From contig MU004193.1 in the NCBI GenBank assembly GCA_010093605.1, positions 405,321 to 469,320 of the forward strand: 64,000 nucleotides of DNA, read 5' to 3'. Both the position numbers and the translations under genes were made by a program. This stretch comes from Lophium mytilinum (taxonomy: Eukaryota > Ascomycota > Dothideomycetes > Mytilinidiales > Mytilinidiaceae). Of the stretch, positions 13,871 through 24,690 are shown piece after piece; the first letter of the stretch is position 1; every line of letters starts with the position of its first letter. Below the pieces are notes generated by a model that was not told the origin of the DNA, searched no databases, and was given only the letters and a program-made list of their open reading frames with translations.

Positions 13871-14327
13871 TTAAACGAAATCGGCGAAAGATAAACCGGA
13901 CTGAACCCGAAGATTAGTCACTACTTCTTCTGTACAGACATTCAGGAATCTTAGAAGGGTGTGGAAATGAGGCGCTTTAACAGACACCGCCGAGTTCCCC
14001 GCTAAACAATTCGACACTATCGAATCCGCGGAAAAGACGAGGGTTATAAGACTAAAATTCTCATCTGTAGTGCTCCAATCCGAGATTTGAGACTGAGTGT
14101 GGAGAAGCAGTTCATGTATTTCCGCCAATCATCGGGGGTTCGGGATACGTCCACTCCACTTCGCTGTGAGCCAAGGAATCCTGTAGTTTCATAGTCTCCA
14201 GACCCCGCAGTTGTCGGTTTGAGTTGATTAACTCTTTATGTTCCTCTATCTCCCGACCGGTCTCCTTATTCACTTGAATCAGGTATTTTAAGATCAAGGG
14301 ACGTGCTAAGGCCGATCGTAGAAGCAT
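13871..14327 (-). other. Two overlapping small open frames, possible gene remnant
   Basis: A 71-codon frame from 14327 ends at 14112 and looks helical and charged (ETGREIEEHKELINSNRQL). A second frame, 13871-14128, continues in another register for 85 codons (SQISDWSTTDENFSLITLVF). The overlap and change of frame could mean a frameshifted remnant or two exons, but I find no clean splice pair and no family. This may equally be chance. Confidence 0.2.
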
Positions 14328-14694
14328 CGCCGAGCGCTACTGCAGTTCTCTTGGAACAGCTCTGGCTCCAGAGGAATAGCTTTCTAGTATTTATTCCGTC
14401 GGTCCGGCCTAAATATACGACAAGCGAAGATGGCCAGTCCTGTGGAGAGTGCCAAGCGCACTAAAGTGCCAGCCAAATCGGAAGTTTCTCTTATAGTTGA
14501 GGATATGAGAGTTGGACTGTACTGCAATCTAACACACTCTATGCTCACCTCGCTTCCATATTACTACACAATCATGATCAAAAGCGTCTCAACCACTCCC
14601 TTTCGAACCAGTACAAAAACCTCAAAACTCCACCTCTCTATCAACCCTCACCCAACCCTACCCTCTCTCCTCCCCACCCCCCATCAATCCCAAA

Positions 14695-15630
14695 ATGCAC
14701 CCCCTCCTCTCCCTCCTCTCCCTCCTCCCCCTCGCCACCGCCCACGGCTACGTCGACAACGCCACCATCAACTCCGTCTCCTACCAATTCTACCAGCCCT
14801 ACTACGACCCCTACGTCTCGCCCCCGATCTCGCGCATCTCGCGCCCCATCCAAGGCAACGGCCCCGTGCAAGACGTCACGCTGATCGACCTCCAATGCGG
14901 CGGCTACACCGACGGCGGCGCCCCCGGCTCCTCCCCCGCGGCGCTGCACGCGAGCGCCGCCGCTGGCAGCACGGTGACGCTGTACTGGACGCTGTGGCCG
15001 GATAGTCATAAGGGGCCCGTCGTGACGTATATGGCGCGCTGTCCGGATGTGGGGTGCGCGAGCTGGGAGCCTGGGACGGAGTGCGTAGATTCCCATATCG
15101 TTTAACCCTTCCCTCAATCCTCAATCCGCTATATCAGAGCGGTTGGACAGTACCGCGAAAACTTAGATAGCTGACGCAAAGAGCGATTATTATAGGGCCG
15201 TGTGGTTCAAAATCGCCCAAACCGGCCGCACCGGCACCTCCGACACGTGGGGCGACTCGCCGCTCATGATCGCTGGGAACGCGGGGACGGCGTATACGAT
15301 CCCGGCGTGCTTGAAGCCTGGATACTATCTCATTCGCCACGAGATCATCGCGCTGCATTCTGCGTATGCGTATCCTGGTGCGCAGTTCTATCCGTCGTGT
15401 CATCAGTTGCAGGTGTCTGGGAGTGGGAGTACGGTGCCGGGGGGGTTGGTGGCGTTTCCGGGGGCGTATAAGGGGGCGGATGCGGGGATTACTTATGATA
15501 TGTATCAGGGTGAGTTTATTGAGGTGGTGGTGGGGGAGATTGGAGAAGGGGGTGGTGATTTAAGGATGAGGCTGACTTGTTAACAGCGCGAACGTATACG
15601 GTTCCAGGGCCAGATGTGTTTTCATGTTGA
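14695..15630 (+). CDS. AA9 lytic polysaccharide monooxygenase (secreted)
   Basis: Copper-dependent secreted enzyme of the AA9 family (formerly GH61), which oxidatively cleaves cellulose or hemicellulose outside the cell. Exons 14695-15080, 15196-15509 and 15587-15630 join in frame to 247 aa. The signal peptide MHPLLSLLSLLPLATA is followed by HGYVDNATI, so the mature protein starts with the copper-binding His. The second His is in WPDSHKGPVVTYMARC. The axial Tyr and supporting His/Gln are in RHEIIALHSA and GAQFYPSCHQLQV. The third exon gives the usual family ending YTVPGPDVFSC. No cellulose-binding module follows, so this is a single-domain enzyme of usual size. Introns of 115 and 77 nt have GTGCGT and GTGAGT donors. 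Family assignment is firm; substrate is not predictable. Confidence 0.93.
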
Positions 15631-16288
15631 GCATGATGTGGATGAGAGAAGATCAGAAAGATGGATTCGCGGGGATGAGAGGCTACTCGGAGGGGGAAAG
15701 GTTACATGAGTTTGGTCAAAGCGTCGTCTCGAATACATACAGTTCTCTAACCGGCACTACGGGAAAGTCTTTTCAAGGTTTCCCATGTTGTATCCAGGCT
15801 TTCGACGCTCCAATGAGCGCGTGTGTTTGTTGAATCCGCCAGCGGAATGCTTGTTTGGCTAAATTTGAAGTGCTTTCGTTCCCTCTCAACTATGAACCAT
15901 TACCATTGCTTCGCTCATTGATCTGTGGTCCTTTTGCTAGTACTGTGGTAGTGTTCCCTTCGGCCTTGTACTTGACCCATCCATTTGGTTCCACGATGTC
16001 GAGAAGAATGCAACCAATAGAGCTTCGAGTGATGAGAAATGCAGCGACACACTTGAGGAATACATGCCCTCTAGGCTTTTCGTACATTAGTCTAGCATCG
16101 CCTAAGGTCCCGTAGAACATTACAAAAAGTACGAAAAGACAATGCTGAAATGGCTGAAGCTTTGCGGGCCAACTGAAACGGTGGCAGACGATCCCTTCAC
16201 ACAGTACGTTCAACAGAAAGTCCGAGCGTTGTGCCACTACGGCCTGAGTGATACATGCCTTGTGAAACAGCAAGTAAACGATATGCCC
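15631..16288. other. Intergenic between AA9 gene and HET pseudogene
   Basis: The 3' flanks of two convergent genes. A 127-codon minus-strand open frame (15890-16273) is present but shows no motif and is probably chance. Confidence 0.5.
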
Positions 16289-18851
16289 TCAAGATATCTT
16301 GATCCTCTCGATCCGCGCCTCAGCTAACGGTTCCGTGGCCTCGTCAACTCTAGAGACTGACCCAACGCGGCGAAATGCCTGTTTTCCCAACGAATAGTCC
16401 TGCTCCAGAACGATACCATGGTGTACAACCCACCTATCGACCTCGTTTCGATCCTCACTCGTCACAAGGAAGAGCAATTGCAAGTCCTCCGTGCCGAACA
16501 TATAGCTTACCATACTAGCAGAAAGCAGTTTGCAATCTAGTTCAATGAAGGCCCCTCGTCCAATACCCCCGAAAGCGCTCTCACCCTGTCGTTGAATGTG
16601 GGAAGAGATGACCCGAATGAAGTCGAGGTCATCATGACCGTAATTTTCGAGCGAGTGGTCCCATATCACGCCTGACGCCACCGGCAACGATGCCCAAGAC
16701 CACGTAGGTGCATGGTAAGAAGTAGAACGAGTAGGGTCTCTGTCCCACCGAGCGGGTCCTGTTCGGGCTGTCAGGCCCTGGTGGCGAGGAGCAGTCCAGC
16801 AACGATCCAGCAGTATACTCTGCGCCCATAAACCGGCGAGATAATCTGAGCCCTGGAACAGATCAGCCATTTTTGTGGCCATTCCTGCAAGAGCGGGTAA
16901 GATGTCGGAAGCGTTCGTCAGTGTTCTAGCGGAGTAGTCTTCGACTACGTGGCGCCACAACCAATCTGGACGCGTGCGGTTCTGAGGCACTTCTTTCAGA
17001 ATCCATGGCTGGACCCTGGACGGCAGTGCCTGGCTGCGTTTTCTAGGTGTTGAGCCTCTTGGTAGTCGGAGGTGATGGTGACGACATTCGAACTCTAGCA
17101 AAGGTGTTCGGCGGTACTCTCTAGAAAGAGAGGTACCTATACCATCTGCATCATCTTCGATGCAGTACAGAACCCTGTTGGAGAGGGTCTCTTCCTGTAG
17201 AGTCCATCCGCGCCCTTTCTAGGAATACCGCGGAGCAGCTTGTATCGCTTTGGGAGCTGTGGCGCTGGTGACCGATAGCTCAAAATCGAACTCGTTCAAT
17301 CGGATTGGGATGTTGACAATCGTGGAAGGGAGATCATGGGCTGTGATAAAGCCTTCGGAAGCCTCAACTGCTTCTCCAGCAACTATCGTGAGATCAGCGC
17401 CGCCATAGATTCGCGACATTTCAGCAGCTTCTTTGCGCCAATCGCTATCAGAATCCTGGATGATGCCAGGCTATCAACCCAGATGCGGTCAAAGCCGAGA
17501 GCTCTCGCAAGCTGGATAGCATCCCGAATCGTTTTTGGTAGTTCGTTGGCGAAAAAACCTAGCCGTCTGCGAGCTAGGTTCTGTCGTGTGGTTACGTAGG
17601 TTGGCCGACCGACATTGTCAGATTCGGGTAGGCCCCAGCAATATGAAAAGGCAGCGTAAGGCTTCCCGGACCGACCTTCGAGACGTTCTGCTATCTGTAG
17701 ACTGCCATTGCCAACTGATATGTCTATCATGCGAGCTGGATCAAAATCTGATCGCATTCTGCAGAGTTCATGGGCTTTGGAGTCATTGCACTCTTTCATC
17801 CACTCTCTCGCTTTCTCGAAACGCTTGTCTGTAATGATGTCCATGGGAGGGGCAGGGGTTGGAGGGGAAAAATCTAATAGCTTCGTCAGCTAGTTGAGAA
17901 AAACAAAACGACATAGATAAGCCTTCCTACCAGGACTTCTTGCGTAGCCATGGGCTGGAGCATGGGGACAGTATTCGACCTCGAACTTGCGATGTCCCCA
18001 CATTTTCCCCGTAGGATCTGTGACACGGGTGTCGTGACCTATTGGGCCTTTGAACCGGGTCTGGGGCACATGATGTGAGCAATAAATGGACAGATCGCCA
18101 CAGCAGGGGCCGTAGCCAGACGCTGTGCTTGATGTGGAGTTGCCGTCAATAATTGGGACAGATTCCAGCAATAGCTGAATGTAGACTTCGTGAGGCCGTG
18201 CGTCTCGTGGACACAAGTCGTAGTACTTCCAGTTACGATATATCAGATCGCGTCTGAGAACCTGCCGGATGAATTTGCTCTTTTGACAGCCCGAATCTGA
18301 CTGCTCTTTGAGTTTGGGAAACTTGGGATATAGGTCCCACGACTCGAAAGAGATACGAGCATAAGTCAGTCCATCATCGAGTTCCCCATTGGTCGCCTGG
18401 CGTTTGAAGCAGGTCACTGTGACCTTAAAAGAATCTTGTCTGGTCCCCGGGTCGAAGTTGATTCTTGGTGGAGTGTTTCTGGTACCATCAGCCACTACTC
18501 AAACGCAAGGCACGAAGCGTTGGCATACTCCCTTTGCCACCCTTCCGGGGTTGGAGGGTCAGGAATCTCCGGCGGGGTTCCATTGAATGCCCATATTCGA
18601 CCGCTGGAAAGCCCAGTAGGACCGCTAGAAAGCCCGGTGGGACCGCTGGAAAGCCCAGTGGGACCGCTGGAAAGCCCAGTGGGACCGCTGGAAAGCCCAG
18701 TGGTACGAGTCGCTGAGGTCACTAAGCGTGAGGGAGTAGACCCGCCGTGAAGCTCAAACAGCGGTAATTTAATTTCTCCGTGTTGCAGCCCGATCTTAGT
18801 AACTCGTTCGGAAGGCCGCTCCTCTGACTCAATGGAGACTTCGACTCCCAT
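16289..18851 (-). pseudogene. HET-domain (heterokaryon incompatibility) pseudogene, frameshift plus stop
   Basis: HET-domain proteins trigger cell death on non-self recognition in filamentous ascomycetes. Exons start at 18851 (MGVEVSIESEERP). They join across 18528-18479 (50 nt, GTATGC donor) and 17930-17874 (57 nt, CTGAC branch point) with phases matching exactly. HET landmarks are PYAAFSYCWGLPES, LPKTIRDAIQLARALGFDRI, WVDSL, then MSRIYGGADLTIVAGEA and GRGWTLQEETLSNRVLY. Directly after WVDSL, near 17466, the frame shifts: the conserved continuation (IIQDSDSDW) is one base out of phase. An in-frame TAG at 17219-17221 then interrupts the sequence just before the GWTLQE motif. The remaining 270 codons to 16289 are open. 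Intact length would be about 818 codons. Either lesion could be a sequencing error; both together favour a dead allele. Confidence 0.85.
18601..18705 (-). repeat. 21-bp coding minisatellite (5 units)
   Basis: Five near-identical head-to-tail 21-bp units (ccgctggaaagcccagtggga and variants) lie inside the first exon of the HET pseudogene. On the minus strand each encodes TGLSSGP, so repeat number can change without shifting the frame. Confidence 0.9.
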
Positions 18852-20121
18852 GATATCTGTCAATGAGCGAGCTGACTGAAGGTAGAAGGCCAATACAGTG
18901 CTCTTGATAAAGCCTAGACACGTTGCTTTAGCACCATTAGAGGTGTCTCAACGCGCCCAAAAATTGTTTAGAGAGACGATATTTTCTTGAGAGCTTGAAT
19001 TAGAGGATTTCCGCACGCTGACCATTAGCCTGCTTGCCGCTGTTTATGGTGTCATAGCACGTTATGATACACAGCGAGGTGCTGGCAGACAGGCGAGGCT
19101 CTTTTCAACGTTTCGGGCCTTGAATGGAACGGTAGGGAGATTTAGTGGGAACAACAAGATAGACTGCAAATGTTCACAAAGGTGCAAAGAGATTGATAGA
19201 CGCTCGAGAAGGGACGATTAGTGTAGGAGACGGGGCATGCTTATCAGCAAGTTATGGTGTTGCCTGTTCAGCCTTCTTTGAGGCTGAGTCCTCGTGATGA
19301 AGTCTGTAGCCTTCCTACAAAGTATCATGTCGTTCACCTCTGATACTTGAACAACACAGCATGGCATCAGAGTCAAAGATTTGATTTGCAGGACGAATCT
19401 TGGAATTAGCATTGATCAGTTGAGTAAAGTGGTTCCTGGTGGTGGAAATAGTGTATCCAAAGTGCCAAGGTCAAGGACTTCGGGAGTATCGGAGGGGGTA
19501 AACTTTGTTGTCAGCAAATCCGAACGGAAGCCGAGCAAATCTGGGGAAAACGTCAGAACTGAAGCTAGACCTGATTTAGCTACGGTGACGACACTAGCTG
19601 TCTTTCCTCTCAGCTGTATCACGACGACAACAAGCCTCTCACGGCCGAGGGAGCATCATTTTTAGTATCTCAGGATCCAGAATACATTCACCGCTGACCT
19701 AGCATCCTGATACACGCCTGGCATAGGTGTGCAGGCCTTGGGGCCCTGAGGCCCTGAGCGAGAATCGGACCTCGGTCCTCCTTTATCACCACTAGCTCCA
19801 CAAGCAGAGCTTTCCCCACATTCACGGCGCTCCTGGCAAACGGCAGCGCCATGCGAGTCGTCGGCCGGGGATGCGCACGCAGCCTCTTTGAGGACGAGCC
19901 CGGGCCTGAGGTCATCATCTGACGCCGCGATGCAAGCATAGACAAGCATAGACATCCACAGCTTCCCTCTCGTCGGCCGACCTTCACGGGAACCTCACAC
20001 GGCAATTGAACCGAGCCCTCGCCTTGTACATATTCTCTCTCCAGTCACCCCCCCCCCAGTGAGGCCCCCAAGAAGCCTACTCACAGCTCTCCAGTTCCAC
20101 GCCCTTCCCTCTCCCCGCACG
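18852..20121. other. Divergent intergenic region upstream of HET pseudogene and CoA ligase
   Basis: This 1.27-kb stretch separates divergent genes, so it should hold both promoters. A C run (about 20047-20056) and pyrimidine-rich sequence precede the CoA-ligase ATG. No open frame with a recognisable product is present. Confidence 0.5.
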
Positions 20122-22101
20122 ATGCCCTTCCACCCGCCCTCATGGGTGCCACAGCTCCCGTTTGACCCGCCCGACTCGTGCACCATCGCCGAATTTATGT
20201 TCGACGAGAACTATGGTCGCTACCCGCTTGGCTACTCAAAACCACCCTTTACGTGCGGCATCTCGGGCAAGGAATACTCGGCCCTGGAGGTGAAGGAACG
20301 CGTTGACTTTCTCTCGCGGGGATTGGCCAAGGAACTGGGCTGGAGTCCGAATGTGGGAACCGAGTGGGACAAAGTGATTGGTGTGTTTAGTGTGAATACG
20401 GTGGGTTCCCCCAACACGGTGAATTGAGAATGTGAACAGCAGAGCTGATTCGTGACAGCTGGACACCCTTCCCCTGGCATGGGCGACCCATCGTCTCGGT
20501 GGAATACAGACGCCAGCGAACGCCGCCTATTCCGCTGCCGAACTCGAGTTCCAATTGAAGAACTCAAGCGCGAAATGTCTCTTTACTTGCCTCCCACTAC
20601 TCAAGACGGCTCTACAAGCCGCGAGCGGTGCCGGAATACCCAAGGACAGAATCTACATTCTCGAAGTCCCGAAGGAGGTGACTGGTGGACAGGGCACTCC
20701 AGCAGGCTTCAAGACCGTCGACGACTTGATCAAGGAGGGAACAGGGCTCCCACGGTTAGAGGCATTGGATTGGAAGGATGGAGATGGCGCACGGAAAACT
20801 GCGTTTCTCTGCTATTCGAGTGGAACGTCTGGCCTGCCGGTATTGCCTGAGCGTGAACATCTTCATCATTCTCATACTAATCGAAGCCACAGAAAGGCGT
20901 CATGATCTCCCACCGCAACGTAATCGCAAACACTCTGCAGATGGCCACTTACGACAAACCCAACCGGGATAGGCTACGAGAACCTGGCAGTCAAGTCGAC
21001 TACATTGAGACAACCCTAGGCCTCCTACCGTTCAGCCATATATACGGCCTAGTCGTTATTTGTCACGCAGGAATCTACGTGGGTGACGGGATATGTGTAC
21101 TACCCAAGTTTGAGATGAAACAGTTCCTGGATGCGGTCCAACGCTTCAAGGTGTCAATGCTATATTTGGTAAGAGGATTGAATGTCTCAACCCCTAAGCG
21201 CATTTCTGATCGTCCTAGGTACCTCCAATCATTATCGCTATGACGAAGAACAAAGCCATCCTAGACAAATACGACCTAAGCCACGTCAGAGGTATCTTCA
21301 CCGGTGCTGCCCCATTAGGTAAAGAAACAGCAGAAGACTTGCAAAGGATATTCCCGAAATGGGCTATCCGACAAGGCTACGGTATGCCCCCCTCCCCACA
21401 TCCACATCCAAACTCCCTCGCTCAATTCTAACCTACTGCCAGGCCTTACCGAAACCTGCACCGTCGTCTGCTCCACCAGCCCCGACGACGTCTGGTACGG
21501 CTCCTCCGGCTCCCTCCTCCCCGGCATCACCTGCAAAATCGTAACCCTCGAAGGCGCCGAAGTCTCCGGCTACGACCAACCCGGCGAGCTCTGCGTCAAG
21601 TCGCCCTCCGTCGTGCTCGGCTACCTCAACAACGACAAAGCCAACAAAGAAACCTTCATCGACGGCTTCATGCACACAGGCGACGAGGCCGTGATCCGCA
21701 AATCTCCCAACGGCCACGAGCACGTCTTCATCGTCGACCGCATCAAAGAACTCATCAAAGTCAAAGGCCACCAGGTCGCCCCCGCCGAGCTCGAGGCACA
21801 CCTCCTCACCCACCCCGCCGTCAACGATTGCGCGGTTATCCCCGTCCCGGACGACAAGGCCGGCGAGATCCCGAAGGCGTTTGTGGTCAAGTCGCCGAAC
21901 GTGTCGCTGGAGGAGAGCGAGCGCGTGCTTGCGCGGGACATTGCGAAGCATGTCGAGAAGCATAAGGCGCGGTATAAGTGGATCACCGGAGGCGTGGAGT
22001 TCATTGATGTGATTCCGAAGTCTCCGAGTGGGAAGATTTTGAGGCGGTTTTTGAGGGATAAGGAGGTTGCGGCGCGGAAGAAGAAGGCGGCGAAGCTGTG
22101 A
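20122..22101 (+). CDS. Acyl/aryl-CoA ligase (4-coumarate:CoA ligase-like), peroxisomal
   Basis: ATP-dependent adenylate-forming enzyme that activates a carboxylic acid to its CoA thioester via an acyl-AMP. Exons 20122-20400, 20459-20839, 20893-21168, 21219-21381 and 21443-22101 join exactly in frame to 585 aa. Visible motifs in order are the P-loop SSGTSGLPKGVMISH (about residues 212-226), LLPFSHIYG, FTGAAPLGKET, QGYGLTET, DGFMHTGDEA, IVDRIKELIKVKGHQVAPAE and PKSPSGKILRR with the catalytic Lys. The C-terminus is KKKAAKL; the final AKL is a PTS1-type peroxisome signal. Plant-like 4CL homologues in ascomycetes often act in peroxisomal fatty- or aromatic-acid breakdown, but substrate cannot be read from sequence. 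It is a separate gene about 9 kb from the cluster's own adenylation enzyme and probably housekeeping. Confidence 0.92.
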
Positions 22102-22722
22102 TCTTACGTGTATTTGAGATGCTTGGATTGGGGTGGTGAGTGCCTTAGATATGGGTGCTTTAGAGGGGTAGATCGGCTGTATATAGCTCTGGATGGGCGT
22201 GGGGTCCGAGACGCAAGCACCCGCTAAGTTGAGTACACAGGTGGTCGAATATTGTAACATGTACACATCGTTTGACTAGTTGTCGGTTTTGTGAGGAGCC
22301 TCCCTGTCTTTGGAAACTGGAGTACTTAATATGAATGTTGTCGTCGGATACAGCACCCGAACACGAGTCTACACTGCCCTGCCCTGCCCTTATCTAGGCA
22401 CTTCACATTTCATCGGAAACTACCTCGGAGGGCGATTTCGCAGTGTTGTCCAGGCCGGTCGGCACCACTCATCAGCAGTCACAGTGAAGTCTTAATTCAT
22501 TAAAGTGCCCATTCGTATACAATTGATCTACCTATGAAACGCAAGAGGATGTGCAAGTCGTGCCGGACCCCAGCGGGGTCCAGTCTGAATAAGACAGCTA
22601 TTTAAACAATTGAAAAAAAAACACAAAGAGACGCCCAGCGCAACCAGTCAATCGCTCTACCTGCCCGCAATCGGTTTGATAGTACCCGAACAAGAACTCC
22701 CAAATTCGAAGGAAAGCCCAAT
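22102..22722. other. Convergent 3' intergenic region
   Basis: Lies between the stops of the CoA ligase (+) and the His-rich membrane protein (-) and would hold both 3' ends. An A-run at about 22612-22621 is present. No gene is seen. Confidence 0.5.
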
Positions 22723-23899
22723 TTAGTTTTCGTCGGGAACAACCTCCTTCTCGGAAACCACCTCGTACACCGGTGGTGCCTCGCCCTCATATTCGGGGAG
22801 CTCGGAGTAGACCTCCTTGTCGCTGCCCTTGGGATCGACGTCCTCTTCGTCGTTCTGGGCGACGCTCTCGTAGTCACCTACCCTGCCGCCGCGGATCTTA
22901 GCCCATACAAGAGCAATGGCGGAGCCAATAACCATGCCGATAAGGTAGGTGAACGCTCCGGCGAAGATTCCAACGATGATGGGGAAGATGATGGTGAAGA
23001 GCAACCAGCGGGCGCGGGCCAGGCCCTTAGAGTGGTGATGATGATGGTGGTGGGGACGGTGCCCATCCTGGTTTTCGGAGTGATGCGGGCGATGGTGGGG
23101 ACGGTTGGGGCGATGGGCATGAGGATGCTTGCCATGTGCGCCCGGTCGCTTACCCTTGTGGCAGCCCTTTGAAAACTTCGTCTTGATCGCTTCGAACTTG
23201 TCGGCGACGATGGACTTCCACTTGCAGACCATGGGCCATTCTTTGCTGCACTCCTTGGTCTGCTCTTTCGGGCTTCCTTCGATAGCAGCCGGGGCAGGTT
23301 TAATAGATGCGATCATCAAACGTCCGGCGTTGTCCTTCAGAAGGAAGATGGTAAGAGCAGGCATGGAGACAGAGTGTGTCTCGACAGATGTGATTCGGAA
23401 AGTCATAGGTAGAAGCTCGGTACCAGCCTCGCTAATAGTCTCGCCGCTGTTGTAGTGGAAGGAGTAGCCTGTTACGCGGAGGCGGAGAGGCTTGTCGGAC
23501 TCGGCATCAACCTGTGTGACGGTGAAGGGCTCCGAGAAGTGGCTGAAGGATGGGGGGTATAGCTGAGCGCCGCTGATATCAAGTGTGGCCATGTCCTGGC
23601 CGATCTCGAAGTCGATGAGCTATACGGAGATGTCAGCGTCAAACGTAGTCTCGCGACCCGGAAGTACCTACATAAGATGTGCCGACATCCTTTGTCCACT
23701 TCAGCGTCTTCTCGCCCGATGCCACAGGGCAGCCGGGGCACTCGACAGTGACGGCCTGCTTGTAGGCATCGACGCCGAGCGTCTCGATACTGTTATCATC
23801 GCCGATGCTCTCGATACCGAGGTTTGGTGGGATGACGATGGCGCTCGCAGTGGCGGCCAGCGCCAGGGCAGCACCGAGCCCAGAGGAAGGGAAGCGCAT
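22723..23899 (-). CDS. Signal-peptide, His-rich, single-pass membrane protein of unknown function (DUF7728-like)
   Basis: Exons 23899-23672 and 23619-22723 join in frame across a 52-nt intron to 374 aa. An N-terminal signal peptide (MRFPSSGLGAALALAATASA) leads a lumenal or extracellular region containing a CPGCP cysteine pair. A His/Pro/Gly-rich stretch at about residues 225-268 ends in a run of seven His. One strong hydrophobic segment follows (LLFTIIFPIIVGIFAGAF, continuing to IALVW), then a short acidic cytosolic tail. The tail carries LPEY and PPVY, matching the LPxY/PPxY motifs bound by WW domains of Rsp5-type ubiquitin ligases. The architecture resembles a conserved fungal family of unknown function (Pfam DUF7728, from memory). 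Metal binding by the His tract is inference. The gene model is firm; function is unknown. Confidence 0.82.
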
Positions 23900-24690
23900 A
23901 GTGTTAAAGGTCGGCCAATACGCAGGAGATAGCCAGGGATAGAGTGTTGTTGAATGCAGAGGAGTGTTGTTGTGAGGTGTTGAGGGCGTGAGCGGAGACA
24001 AAGACGGCCTGGGGCTTAGAACCCAGGTGCGTCGTCATACAGATCACGTGCGCTACATAAATATCTCTCCACCGAGCGCTTCAACTCTCAACCCCCTTAC
24101 ACGCCCTTGACATCGTCTCACATCTGTTTCCATCTCGATATGCTCCAACTTTCCATAACGAGGTTTGTTTCTCGTCAAGAAGCCTACTCATCGTCTGAGA
24201 TCATGTGACTATGTCCTTGCTGAGGATGAACGTGTCCAGGATTCCCACCAGTGAACACCACTATCGCCTCAGCGTAACTGATTCCTCGCTATTCACACTG
24301 TCAGACGATGGCTCGGAGTACACATCGTAAGAATCAATAACTCAGATGCCGTGAAAACGAGGTATGGAGATTCTAGTGAGTTTCATTGGTACAGCGTTGA
24401 GAAGCATGGTATGGTTTTGGGCCCTTGTTTCTATGCAAGAGGAAAGGATCAAATTAACATTTGAGATGTTGCATATACTCTCTGAAGAACCAAAGCAAAC
24501 GCTGACTAGATAACGACGACGCCCGAGGCTCATGGCTCCTTATATCTACTAGATTTCCTAAACTGGAGCAATGATTGAAAAATAACGTTTGTCAAGTCGC
24601 GGTGGTCGACGTGCCCGAAAAGGCGGCCTTGGAGCTACGTCCTTCAGTACCGTGCAGCCAGGAATGCGAGCCTCCCCGAATTAGGCCAAG
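23900..24690. other. Intergenic, left flank of the gene cluster
   Basis: Upstream of the minus-strand His-rich protein and downstream of the rhodopsin-fold gene. A small minus-strand open frame (24342-24533) has no recognisable feature. No gene is called. Confidence 0.5.

Noticed and set aside
15890-16273. 127-codon minus-strand open frame after the HET pseudogene as an extra exon
   Set aside because: The HET frame already ends naturally at 16289 and no splice pair links the two.
18030-18070. B-box-like ggttcaaaggcc on the minus strand (possible tRNA)
   Set aside because: No matching A box or cloverleaf, and it falls inside the second exon of the HET pseudogene.
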